Of a DNA stretch of 64,000 nt, positions 33,300 through 44,651 are shown one piece after another (position 1 is the stretch's first letter; every line of letters starts with the position of its first letter). Below the pieces are notes generated by a model. That model saw only the letters and a program-made list of their open reading frames with translations. It had not been told where the DNA came from and made no database searches. Origin of the DNA: Lentinus brumalis (lineage: Eukaryota > Basidiomycota > Agaricomycetes > Polyporales > Polyporaceae); the NCBI GenBank assembly GCA_001792895.1, contig MARA01000040.1, positions 303,700-367,699 of the forward strand, written 5' to 3'. A program made the position numbers and the translations under genes.

Positions 33300-34075
33300 G
33301 AGACATTCGTGCGAAGCGCGATGGCCACCTCCCGGCCGCCGGCTCGTCCTCGTGCAGAGAGCACCATGCATCGTGAGATGCGTCCGGCAACAACACCGGT
33401 TCCTTGGACAACGGTGTTGCCTTCCTCGAGCAGAGTATTCAGTACGTCTCACCTCGCTGCTAATCACGCCCTGCACGAATGGTGAGAGCACGCTAGTGGA
33501 CGAGACATTCGTGCGAAGCGCGATGGCCACCTCCCGGCCGCCGGCTCGTTCTCGTGCGGAGAGCACCGTACATCACGAGAAGCGTCCGGCAACAACACCG
33601 GTTCCTCAACGGCATTGCCTTCCTCGAGCAGAGTAGTATTCTGTACATCTATACAGAGATCAAGAGGTGCGCCGGGAGCTGAGGCTGACTCGAGAATCTG
33701 GCAGTGCTGACGCATCTGCCAGGAGCAAGACTATGAACACGGCACCTCGCTGCTACTCACGCCCTGCACGCTAGGACGAGACATTCGTGCGAAGCGCAAT
33801 GGCCACCTCCCGGCCGCCGGCTCGTTCTCGTGCGGAGAGCACCGTACATCGCGAGAAGCGTCCGGCAACAACACCGGTTTCTCAACGGCATTGCCTTCCT
33901 CGAGCAGAGTATAGTATTCGGTACGTCTATACAGAGATCCAGAGGTGCGCCGGGAGCTGCTGACTCTGAGGAATCCAGCGCTGACGCATCTGCCAGGAGC
34001 AGGACATGCTTGCGCTGTATGAAACGACACCCCGCTGCTATTCACGCCCTGCACGAATGGTGAGAGGACGCTAGC
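33300..34075. repeat. Three-copy degenerate repeat inside spacer 2
   Basis: This is the second occurrence of the GAGACATTCG-led repeat, with copies at about 33300, 33502 and 33778, matching spacer 1. Confidence 0.85.
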
Positions 34076-37000
34076 ACTCGTAGAGACCCCGCGGCAGATC
34101 CTGACGGTCGTACCAGTGCTGCCTCGTATTCTCACAGCTCTCAACCGGTGTCAAGATGCGTACCCGACATTGGCGGCCGGGAACGCTATTCGTGACGCCT
34201 TCTAGGTTTGTGGCCGTCCTCGACCGGCACACGAGTTCATAGTGGAGTCCGACGCACGCTCCCTTCAATCTCATTCGGAGAACAGTCGTTTGCTGGTCCA
34301 ATTGCGAGCCTCAACGCTCGGTCTGCACGACGAACAACAACCAGTTGACACCGGACGGTCGTACATGCGGCGCATCATGAATGCCGGCGGTGGTACAGCA
34401 GGAATGGTTCCTTTCGCATACTCGGGAAGCAAGCGCACACATTCGGCAGCTGTCTGGCCCCTGCTTACTCTGGGGACTGTCTTACCGGGCGTGCTTTCGA
34501 TCGAGGTGCGTGCAGCGTTCCGAATCTCCCACAGCCGATTAACATCGACACATTACTACTTTCAAGTTCCAGACGCCTCGGGAGATGTCCGTCTGGGCGC
34601 CGCACCCTGCGTGGCGGATGAGACAGCCTCCGTGCGCTCTCCGCTTGCTCAAACTTTGCAGCCTGAGCACATAGAGAGAGCAGCCTCGCGCATGACAAGA
34701 CTGGAGCCTACGACGATTGCTCCAATTCCCAGCAAGCGGTCAGTCACGCAGGGATCGTGTTCGCATGCGCTTCACTGACACATCATATGCAACCTTAGTT
34801 CGGGCGCAGGTTGGCGCGTTACGCCCTTCCCCGCTGTGCATCGCCTTCAAGTTGTATTGTTGTCTTCGCCGTCCCTTCTGACGCACTTCGGCCCGTTCTC
34901 ACAGATGAGAACAGCTTCACTGGGACGCTACTATCCAGTGCATCGAGGTTCGCTGTCCAGGACTGCTCTCCGCACGCAGACACATTCGCGAGCAGTGAGC
35001 ACGAGCTAATTGCTTGTTCGAGTCGTAGACTCGACGTTGCTCAGGTGGGAGACCGTTCCCCATCTTACAGGCTGCGGCTGCTGATTCACCCTCTTCGCCT
35101 CCAGCCACGCATCGCAAGCAGCGGTGTGGGAGTAAAGCCTCGCCTCTTACCACCTGGTGCGCGATCCAGTTCGGGTTCTGCCATTAACCCCGGCACATCG
35201 TAGCACGGCATCGGAGACAGAGTGCAGCTCTGCGGACCGGTACACTCGAGTACTTTGCATGTAACTAGAACTACTCGCGAATGCACATGCTCCTCTAGTC
35301 TGAGGCAGTTCCGTCCTGAACGACCGGCCCACGGTGCGCTTCTCGTAACCGGGCTGTCAAGCAAGCCTCTCGCGTCTGATGCGAGTTCAGACATGGCCGT
35401 CTGCTGAAATTGCCTCACGGAACGCAGAACACAGCACGCAGGTGTCGCAGTCCCTCTGACCTCAACTCAAGCCGCAACAGCGCAGCAATAATCTCAGTGC
35501 TCACAGACCATGCAGGTACTTCAAGCCAGAACACACGATTTCGGACAGAAGAGACGTCACACGCCGTCATTGCGCACGAGTACTCGGTACATTGTACTGT
35601 GCAGAACACGCACTCGAATACACGTCAGGACGTAACCGGGTAACCACACGCGCAGCCAGAACCCTGCGCTGACGAACATGCAACGATCCCCGCCCGGCCG
35701 CGGACGTCAAGCTTGCGTCTCGACGCGCAGATCGGATATTGCGACGGGGACAATATTCGCAGCAACTCCAAGAGGCCGTCGCATCTCCTCGACACATAGG
35801 TAGACATATAGACGACCCACAGCTCACATGGACATACAAGACGAGCAAGTCGCACTCGAGGAGCGAATGATTCACGGCTTCACAAGATTGCATTGCGCGT
35901 GGAGAGCGGGATACAAGGTACCTACTGTGCGAATGGAAGACGTCCGAAATGCAACCGGTATCGCGCCCTGCATGCGACGATCCCCCGCCGCTGTCAGCCT
36001 CGAGAATCACCTCCTGCAGGATCTCCCGCCGCCGCCGTGGCGGGTATGCGCACAGCAGGACGCCGCCGCAACACCTGCACGACGCGGACTCCAGGACAAT
36101 CGAGAGTGTGCATGGGCACCGACGCACCAGACGAAACCTCGCTCCGAGGGTGCTGCACGATGTGCGGTTCTCGAATCGCCGCTGGACATCCCCGAATTGG
36201 CTGCAACACGTCCGGAGTCGACGAGCGAGCCCGCGGGATGCAATCGCCTCGTGCTCAGCGCCAGGAACGCGCACGTACAGCAGCGAGGATGGACACACGC
36301 ACCGCCGGCGGCGTCGTCTCCACGGCAGGATCCGTCCCTGCCGACGCCATGATTCTGCTCTTCCGAGCGGTGGTTCGCACATGAACCTACCGTGCCGTCC
36401 AACGTCGCTGGTCGTTCGTCGCAGGCGGCTGCACAGCTGGTCTGAATATCCGCGCCGCTGTAGGCTTGGGGCTGGACGCGTCGTGCCGGCGCAGGACTGT
36501 CGTGCATCGACCTGCGCGCATGCGTACCGTCGGAGAGCAGACGGTCTGCTCGCAGCTGCAGCTCGCGCCGTCGGATCCGTGCAGGGAGGAGCATGAGCGA
36601 GGATGCCGCGCTCGACGGCCGTTGTCCAAACGAGCATCGCCGTCCCGAGTTGCGAGCGTTCTCAGCGCCCAGAGCGCAGGCGACGGGAAGCGAGTCGTGC
36701 GGATCCCGGAGACGAGCACCGCGCAGATGGGGTGCGACTCGTGCGGCGACGTCCGGCGCGCGTGCTCTGTTTGCGCGAGGGTCGCTGTCGATAAAGGTTG
36801 GGAGCGGGCTGCACGGTCAGCACTCGTTCCTCGCTCTCCCCTCGCCCACTCACCTCACCCACTCACCTCGTCCACTCACCTCCTTCGCTCACCTTCGTGT
36901 TCGACGCGTCCACCCACGTCCCGGTGTCTCACTGTACGCCGTGTGGCTCGTCACCGGGGTCAGTCCCTGAGGCTGCAGGGACCGGTATGTCCTTCGCTGT

Positions 37001-37173
37001 CGTGTGCTCTGTGCCGTGCTGACATACGCCGTTGACACAGGATATTAGGGCGAGTTGGCAGAGAGCGGGAGATTGCGGACTTGCGGACTTGCGGACTCGC
37101 GGGCCCGAGGGCTGTAGATAGACGGGGGTGACGATGTATGCGTGGCGTGTCGTATCGTGTACCTAGACATAGC

Positions 37174-37648
37174 CTATGAATCCAAGTCGTCAGTATTCGA
37201 AAGGTTGAGAGACTTGGCCCACGCATCCTGTGTTTCTGCGTGAATGATCGCGTCCACGCACGCTCGTGACCGCGGCGTGTCCAGCTGGCAGTTTGCCATA
37301 CGGGGGTGACAAGGATCTGTATGTGATGTACTAGGTGAGTCAATCGGCTGAGAAGGGCAACGCATATACTCACCGTGGGCGTCGCGTGCGTAGTCGAGGA
37401 AACTCGGGGGACATTGGAGGCCACTTGCGGGGGCGAGGGACGCGCTTGCTCGCGGATGCGGACAGGCATGTACAGTACTCACCGGTCCCTTGCGTCCTGC
37501 ACGCCCGGGCGCAGGGAGCGATGGTTGGAGCAGACGGGCACTGCAGCGGCTTGAGCGTGCAGCGGAAAGCGAGGCCCTGGGAGAAACGCGGGCTGGCCAG
37601 TCGGAGGGCGAGGGCGGCGAGGGCGAGGGCGGCGACAGGTTGCGTCAC
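37174..37648 (-). CDS. Possible small protein gene, 108 aa, copy in spacer 2
   Basis: This is an identical copy of the three-exon model at 28767-29241 (exons 37648-37483, 37423-37374, 37284-37174). It is divergent from mutarotase copy 3. The segment upstream of copy 1 is unrelated, so the small gene exists only where a spacer precedes a mutarotase gene. Confidence 0.35.
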
Positions 37649-37756
37649 AGACAGACACGAAGCACAAGCAGAGACTCAGAGAGAGACTCAGAGGACGCGA
37701 ACGCGAACGAGGGGCAAACACGCGCTTCTCCGGGGCCGCGTCCCGATCATCTCGGA

Positions 37757-39905
37757 CGGCGATGAGATAAGATTGCCTTCCCTAGGCGGGCCGGGTTTCC
37801 GGCTACATAACTCGATCCCTCACTCGATCGCGGTCGTCAGGCTTGTCTCCTCCTCCTCCTCCCCGTTGCTGCTTCTTGCACGCTGACCATGGCTGCCTCA
37901 GACCAGGGCTTCAGCCCGATTCTTCTTACACTTCCCTCCCTCACGCCGTCGCTCGCACTCGAGGTACGTTTCTCAAGCAATGACATCACGTACCGCCACC
38001 GACATCAACGCGCAGATCCTGCCCGCAGGACTCACCCTTCATAGGCTCTATGTCCAAGCAGATGGCAAGGTGCGCACATCCATGTCTCATGAGATACATG
38101 TATACCTGACCGGGTGAGCAGACACACGACATCCTGATTGGTCCCGAAGACCCCACGGGACACATCACCCAGAAGTACACGAACACAATCATTGGCCGCT
38201 ACGCAAACCGCCTCCCCGTTGGCTCATTTGCGCTCGATCGCGGCGGCATCCACTCCGTCGTTGCCCCAAAGGCGAACGAGAAGCCGACCGTCTCCCTCCA
38301 CGGTGGTGTCAAGGGCTTCGACCAGTACGTGTGGGAGCCCCTCGTCGATCCGTCCGCCTCGCAACTCTTCACCCCTGCCGAGCTTGCTACCATACAGACG
38401 CGCATCCCCACGTCGATCATCTTCAGGCGGATATCGGAGGACGGCGAGGAGGGATACCCTGGCAAGCTAGTCATCGAGGCTCTCGTCGGACTCGCGCAAC
38501 CGGAGGGTCCCCCGAACCAGACTCCAGATGGTGCGAAGGAGTGGAACCTCGGGAGCGTAGTTCTCGTATACCGTGCGAAGCTCTTGGACGAGAACAAGAT
38601 CACCCCGATCAACCTGACTCAGGTACGTGTCATGCATAGTACACGGGTTATCCCACCGTTCCGAGCTGCCCAAATACACATCTATCTGGCGTCATCTCCG
38701 GAGACGGTGTAAATTCAAACCCCTCGTTTGTTGCCGAGAATGGGACGAACGGCCCATTCGAGTGGATAAAAAGCGATGCTGCAGCGGCACGCAGATCTTG
38801 CAAGCGGCTTCCGATCTGCCGTGGAGGCTCGCCTACCCATCCGGCAGCAGGATTTGCGCTTCAGAGATGTGGAACACATCGTGGACGCAGTACATCGTAT
38901 ATCTTGCGCGAATGTGGAATCACGGGCTGACCCGCAGAACACATATAGCACTGGGGCTTCAACCTCGACGCATCGCTGCAGGAGGGCCCGGAGACTCTCA
39001 GCATCAAGGATCACAAGATCGACATCAAGGTTCGTGGCAGGAGTTCAAGCTTCCGCATCCAGTATTGACATCGGTGATGTCCACAGGCCGATCATGTTGT
39101 CGAGCTGAATCCAGAAGGCCTCTCAACAGGCAAGCTGCTTACCGTGACAGGCACCCACCACGCACACGCCGAGAAGACGAGTGGCAAGATCGGCGAGTCG
39201 TTCCCCGAAAGTGGATACGGTGCGTATCCTGCCCTCCTGCGCGCTCCGTGGGCTCTAACGAGGGCATTGTCTCACTCACTATGCAGACGAGTTCTACGTC
39301 TTGTCAAAGCGCGCGACGACACCTCCGCCGTCGATCTTACCTGCATCTGAGCTTAAGCCCGAACTCGACCTGGTCGGGGCTGCGCTCTCTCGGGACGGTC
39401 CCGCGGCCGAGGAGGTCGTCTCCCTCGCAGGTGCGAAGAGTGGCCTGCGTATCAGCTTCGCGACCAACCGTAAGCATCCCTCTTCCTGCATGGCTGCAAC
39501 AACGCTGACCCCAAGTGTTTCATGCAGAGGCGGGCGTGCAGTTCTACACGAACAACTTCGCGATTCCTGAGAAGGGTGCGCGGAAGAAGATCCACGGCGG
39601 CTCTGGCTCCGTCGGCGACGGCTACGGCCCCGGAAGTGCGCGACCATATCCCAGTATACCGCTTTGACAACAACTGACTCTGATTTTGTCTCCGACAGCT
39701 GCTGCGTTCCTCGAGTTCCACGCACCGCTGGCTGCGTGGATCCACCCGGGTGTGCGCGGGCCTAGCGGCGAGGACACGCTCCTCGCGTCCGGGCAGGTGT
39801 ACAACAACTTTGTGCGCATGGACGTGTGGTACAAGGCCCCCTCGACGCCGAGTGAGTGAGATGGCCCCGCTCGCTCTGATGCGGCACGGATTGGCAATGG
39901 ACGAT
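37757..39905. repeat. Tandem array unit 3, truncated
   Basis: The third unit begins at 37757 and keeps only the mutarotase gene. Similarity to units 1 and 2 stops shortly after the stop codon, at about 39890-39915. From about 39512 it differs from units 1 and 2 by a 1-bp deletion and several substitutions. Confidence 0.9.
37889..39859 (+). CDS. Aldose 1-epimerase (galactose mutarotase), copy 3, 431 aa
   Basis: Exons are 37889-37963, 38016-38069, 38122-38622, 38949-39029, 39087-39219, 39287-39469, 39528-39635 and 39699-39859. The reading is intact, with the same motifs as the other copies. Up to exon 6 the sequence is identical to copy 2. The intron before exon 7 has a 1-bp deletion, and the final exon has its own changes (SGEDTLL for SGVDTLL, and the C-terminus APSTPSE). 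This copy is followed by unique sequence leading to oxidoreductase copy 2, so it is probably one of the two ancestral genes. The GATA element lies at about 37760-37775. Confidence 0.92.
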
Positions 39906-40571
39906 GTGGATTGGAATGCTGGATCTGGGGCTCGTACTACATAGTAACTGTGGAAGCAGTCGTGCTTGCGTTTGACATGTATTATCATGTAGTCATTTGC
40001 TGGCTGTACGATATCGACAATCTACAGGGCACAGTAAGTTTACATTTCATATAGCATCTCCTGTGACGAGAGTGAGAGCCTGAACTGAGGTCGGCTTCAG
40101 AGGGTGGTTAATCTTATCTTATCTTATCTCAGATCTCTTTGAATGTCTAACGCCGTCGATGAGCCTCGATGGCGGAGTCTTCGTAGCGTCCCTCCACCAT
40201 CAGCTTGTCCTTTCCAAGTCCTATCAGTGTCACCCACAACATCTGTCGCAATTTCTGAAGGGAATGGGTCGAGAGCTTTGTCGCTTGGCGTGAGACACAT
40301 TCAGGCTAGTGAGACATCTGGCCTGGGGCTTGGTCAGCAAGCTGCCAGCTCGCCGCCGCAGCCTGAGGACTCAAGATGCGCCATCCGAAGATGCAGTAGC
40401 TGCTTGCGCTGACGCATATCCCGAATCCCGATATGACGGGATGCGTTTACAGCGTACATATAGCCCGCCTGTCATGCCACTGATCCTCAGGCTGTTCTCT
40501 CAGGCTCCCATCACTCATATTGACATCCCCTATACGCGTAGATCGCAGTCGTATCCCCGCCATTCACAGAC
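39906..40571. other. Intergenic, promoter of oxidoreductase copy 2
   Basis: No gene is seen; the frame at 40143-40412 has no motif. The region contains the GATA array at 40110-40131 and an ACATATAG element at about 40456, 110 bp ahead of the oxidoreductase start. Confidence 0.45.
40110..40131 (+). promoter_or_regulatory. GATA-motif array upstream of oxidoreductase copy 2
   Basis: Four overlapping TTATCT units (ATCTTATCTTATCTTATCTC) lie about 440 bp upstream of the start. They correspond to the shorter array upstream of copy 1 and have the same orientation relative to the gene. Confidence 0.6.
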
Positions 40572-41866
40572 ATGTCGACCCAGAAGGCCCTCTACATCCC
40601 TGAGAAAGGGGCCCCGTTCAAGATCGGCGAGGCCCCGGTATATGAGTCGGGCCCGAAGGAGGTGCTCGTGAAGATCCACGCCACCGCGCTCAACCCTGTG
40701 GACTGGAAAGTTCATGCGTGGGGTATCTTGGTGACGAAATACCCATTCATCTTGGGCACAGACGCGGCGGGGGTCGTCGAGCGTGTCGGCGCGGAGGTCA
40801 CGAACTTCGCGAAGGGCGACAGGGTGTGAGTACTTACTGCGGTGTACCTGCATGATCTGCTCACTTCCTGACCCGTGTGTCCTGCTTAGCCTCTTCCAGG
40901 GATATTTCGAGAACAAGTACGCCACGTTCCAGCAGTACACGCTCGTTCCCGCCGAGATCACTGCTAAGGCACGTTGTTCCGCTATGCCTGGCGTAGATCA
41001 TGCAGCTCATGTGGGATTCTAGATTCCGGAGAACATCTCGTTCGATCAGGCGGCTTCAGTGCCCCTGGCGCTCGCTACTGTCATCGTCTCGAACTTCAAT
41101 CACAACCCGCAAGGCCAGACGGCCGGCTTCACCGCGCCTTGGGAGGAGGGCGGCAAGACCAAGTATGCAGGCAAGCCCGCATTCATCGTCGGCGGCGCGT
41201 CCTCGGTCGGCCAGTATGGTGCGTTGACTCTCATGACTCTTGACTCGAGGGGGACGCAAGCTCACAACTCTGCACTTCAGCTATTCAGGTCGCGAAACTC
41301 TCGGGGTACTCGCCCATCATCACGACCGCGTCTCCGCACAACGAGGACCTCCTCAAGTCGCTCGGCGCGACCGACGTGCTCGATCGCTCGCTCCCCGCAT
41401 CCGCTATCCTCTCTGAGATCCAGAAGATCACGGGCGGGAAGCCCGTCGAGTACGTCTTTGACGCGATCTCGCTCGCGGACACGCAAGTACTCGCGTATGA
41501 CGCGCTCGCTCCGGGTGGTACGCTCATCCGCGTGCTCGACGACAAGATCCCCGCGGAGAAGAAGAAGGATGCGGACAACAAGCGGCTCGTGCAGGCCCTT
41601 GGCAGCTCGCACCCGCCCGAGAACAGAGAGGTTGGCGTGCAGTTATATAACAGGCTCACCGAGTGGCTGCGGACTGGGGTCATCGTGGTGCGTACTGCTG
41701 CTAGGTCTGTGTGCGTGCTTGTGGATGACACGACCTCCCTTAGCCGAACAAGGTGGAGGTCCTTCCGAATGGTTTGGCGGGTATTCCGGATGGTCTTGAG
41801 CGTCTCAAACAGGACAAGGTAAGCGGGAAGAAGCTCATTGCTCGCCCCCAGGAAACTGCCCGTTGA
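40572..41866 (+). CDS. MDR-family oxidoreductase (alcohol dehydrogenase-like), copy 2, 352 aa
   Basis: Exons are 40572-40825, 40890-40968, 41023-41218, 41281-41687 and 41744-41866. The product is collinear with copy 1: a nearly identical first 35 residues (MSTQKALYIPEKGAPF), LNPVDWKVHAWG, LGTDAAGVVERVG, VGGASSVGQYAIQVAK and TEWLRTGVIV. It has one extra residue in the EKKKDAD loop and an extra C-terminal Arg. The intron at 40969-41022 starts with GC instead of GT. Copy 1 has GT at the equivalent donor. As in copy 1, classical zinc ligands are missing. The gene is intact and probably active on a small carbonyl, quinone or enoyl substrate, which cannot be named. Confidence 0.87.
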
Positions 41867-42991
41867 GCCATATGTATGTATCTATCACCCGTCAGCCAAT
41901 TTACATTGATTCGGAGCCTGCCACATAGCCTGAATTGCTTCCTCCGCTAGCATTGTGTCCTGAGAGAATAAGTGCCACCCCTGCCGCCGCAGTAGTAAGC
42001 AGTATCGCGCCACACGCGTGAATACGCCTCGTGCATACCAAGTACTTGTGCAAAACATTGCTACATGCCGTGGCTTAGGATACTCGTCTTTCAGTCTGAC
42101 TCCCTCGATGATCGAAGCATCGACACACACTTTCTTCCGAGTAGTCACAACTGACGAGGAAATTGAGAGTCGAGCGCGAGCATCCGGCGAAGCAGCGAGA
42201 CCAAGTCGTTGGCGGACTCCGAGCGGGTACTTTGAATGAGACCTCTGATTGTTTTTGCACGCTTCATGGTCGAACTCAGGAGTCCAGTGCTTCTTGAGAG
42301 CAGTCCTTCTGAAAAACGTCGAGGATTGACTCGGAGAGAGCATCGGTGAAGGAGGTGAGCTTTAGGTGCACATACACGCTGTACTGTGACTCAGACGAGA
42401 CAGGTGTCCGAGACGGAGATCTTGCAATCGGCGGTGGCATAGTTCGTTAGCAAGGCATACCTCGGGCGCCGCGAAGCTAAGTAGAATACTCTCCAAGCTT
42501 TGTGAACAGCTCTGACTCTCGATCCCTCCTCGTCCTCAGGAGTCCGGGAAAGCAATTTGGCGACAAGCAGGGCATCATCCGGATGAAGTCGGACAGCGTG
42601 CACATTCCTGATTGAGACATTCCCATGCAGCACTCGCTGGCAGCTGGACGAGCTTCTTACTTTCCCCTGACATTGCGTGGAACATGTCATGCGAACGCGC
42701 ATATCATATGGCTGGAGTACCAACTCGTTCCTGGACGTATGATGCAATCTTTCAAACATGCCACCACCACGGCCGCGGTTCAACGATGGATTTGGGGACG
42801 GGGAGTCCGTTATTGAGCGGACCTAAAGAACTCGATTAATATTCTAAACATGCTCCGGACGACGTCGCATCTGGATGACTATGTCAAGTGTCAGCACGAC
42901 CCGTGCAGGATTTGGCAAAGACAGAGTCGTTGCAGACCGGAAGAGGACGTACCGACTCCTCGCAGGCCTCAGGTGTCTCTACAAGGACAGA
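41867..42991. other. Intergenic with degraded remnants
   Basis: Minus-strand frames at 41885-42343 and 42391-42783 are open but unrecognised. The second contains RVLHGNVSIRNVHAV, vaguely like a kinase catalytic loop. A short kinase remnant is annotated separately. The segment occupies the place where the left block has about 6.7 kb of genes (hydrophobin, oxygenase, F-box). Confidence 0.4.
42160..42225 (-). pseudogene. Kinase C-lobe remnant
   Basis: One minus-strand frame reads DLVSLLRRMLALDS, almost identical to the C-terminal lobe of the neighbouring kinase pseudogene (DGLVSLLRRMLALDSASRP). The similarity ends abruptly on both sides. It is a fragment of a further kinase copy or of a local duplication of the pseudogene's 3' end. 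Confidence 0.55.
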
Positions 42992-44651
42992 CTACACTTG
43001 AGCTTGAAGCATCTCCGCTGCGTCACCATCGGGAGCCGTTGTGCAACCGTCGGTGAACCAAGGATCGGCAAGCAACTCCTCCATTGAAGGACGTGAAGCA
43101 CTGTCCAGCGCAAGCATCCGGCGCAGCAGCGAAACAAGCCCGTCTATATCGTCCTCGTCGGCCTCGGGGTCCTGCTCCTCGAATTCGTCGCGTATTTTGT
43201 CCCATTGGTCATCCGCGTTCTCGGGAGTGACTTGGTCTGGGAAAATGTCAGCACGAAGACTCGACGAGCTTTGAGTTGCTTACCGATTATTGCGCTTAAA
43301 TAAGGGACCGTCTCCCAAAACTCGCGCCAAGCCTGCGGGAGGACGCCGTCCAACATGGCGTACTCTACCAAGCACCCAATATCGCGGCGTCCTAGGACAG
43401 GTAAATCGGAGAAGATCCTCATGATCTACACCATGATCGACCTCGTGAGGACTGGCGAGCTGATCGGACAATGTGTGGGAGGCATACCGTTACACCAAGG
43501 CACCATATGTCGGCCTCGATCGTAGGTGGATACCTCAACCCACGGGATGCGTGGTGCGCGAAAGCAACCTCCGGGGGCACACACGCGCGACGAATGTCCT
43601 CCTCAGTATCCACCTTGTCATTTACATGCCGAGCTATGAAGCACTGAGTCGGTACGACACGACGCGATAATAGAGTATGTACATACCGTTCCCGAAGTCA
43701 AATATTCTAGCCTCCGGACGGATACTCGGGTCAGAACCGCCAAACCACTCATAGCATTCAAGCATATTGCATGAGCTGAGCAGATAAGCCGGCAACGACG
43801 CGCTTTGTTTCGCGGGATCTTCGGGCAGAACCGTCATGGCGTAGAAGCCTTTGAGTGGTCGCATGATGTTGCGGACGCTAGCTGTTGCGAAGCGCGGGGC
43901 ATTGTGCAGCCTACGTTGCCAAGATGTAGGTCTGTTCAAATACAATGAGCTGAAGGATACTCAAAACTTCGCTTGAAACAATACCGCCATGGACGACGCC
44001 ACATCGATGCAGGTGCGCAAGTCCCTGTGCCAGACCTTTGACGAGTTCCTTCTTCGTGACAGGGGGGCGGCGTGATGGTCGAAGTTGCTTCATTGGCATT
44101 ACGACGTCGGTGACATGCACCTTGTGGATACCATTTGGGCCCCGAATGGTGAAGTCGTCGAGTAAATGATTGATATGCTTGGCCCCGAGCGCGTTTGGGG
44201 ACGCCAGACTAGTCCTGAGAGCGCGAGCCTCGCGCTCTGCAGCGGAGAAGCAGTGCGCTGAGTAGATCTTCAACGACACCGCACGCCTCAAACCACCAAC
44301 GGTGAGCGATCTTTGACACGTAAGACGCGCGATAGGAGACTCACTCGGGCTGCTCTACCCCTTGAGCAAGCCAAACCGTGGATTCTCCCCATGACCCAGC
44401 TTGTGAAGGATGCGATATCCGGTCGGCGAGCCCGCAGGGCGGTTTCGGTTGCTTGAGGGATCAGGGCAGAGGATATTCCCGACGATGACAGGATGGAGGT
44501 ACCCCGGACGATAGAGGTCGAGCAATTCCTTGAGAGGATCATCCAGCGGGTAGTAGTAGAAGCTATGAGGATTGAATTTCGGGCTATGCTGTTGTGGTGC
44601 CTGAACGCCAGGTTGCGCCAACTCGGTTGTGGTAAGGATCGAAGTCATCAT
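42992..44651 (-). pseudogene. SRPK-like protein kinase paralogue with two frameshifts
   Basis: The gene is collinear with the kinase at 9818-11444: LLDLYRPGYLHPVIV, GYRILHKLGHG, RAVSLKIYSAH, VVHGDLHLGN (across an intron), IFDFGNG, ADIWCLG, DQVTPENADDQW, DLDGLVSLLRR-like C-lobe and RPSMEELLADPWF, ending at 42992. Two single-base losses break the frame. One is in the glycine loop, in the C run at 44387-44390 on the plus strand, where one more base would restore HGGESTVWLAQ. The other lies just after the catalytic loop, in the run near 43890-43900. Splice sites and conserved residues are otherwise intact. Both losses are in homopolymers, so sequencing error is a real alternative to recent pseudogenisation. 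Confidence 0.75.

Larger units (their letters stand above)
29350..37756. repeat. Tandem array unit 2 (8,407 bp)
   Basis: This unit repeats from 37757 at an exact offset of 8,407 bp. It is a hybrid: from 29350 to about 31104 it matches unit 3, and from about 30735 onward it matches unit 1. The overlap, about 30735-31104, is identical in all three copies. Confidence 0.9.
31454..37756. other. Spacer 2 of the tandem array, repeat of spacer 1
   Basis: The sequence matches spacer 1 at +8,407 bp over its whole length; all ORF translations compared are identical. It therefore holds the same splice-like signals, internal repeats and possible small gene. No intact recognisable gene is seen. Near-perfect identity of non-coding DNA implies a very recent duplication, or an assembly duplication. 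Confidence 0.6.

Noticed and set aside
42391..42783. Second kinase domain based on RVLHGNVSIRNV
   Set aside because: Only one loop-like motif is seen, with no glycine loop, DFG or helix F signal in any nearby frame. It is left as an unexplained frame.
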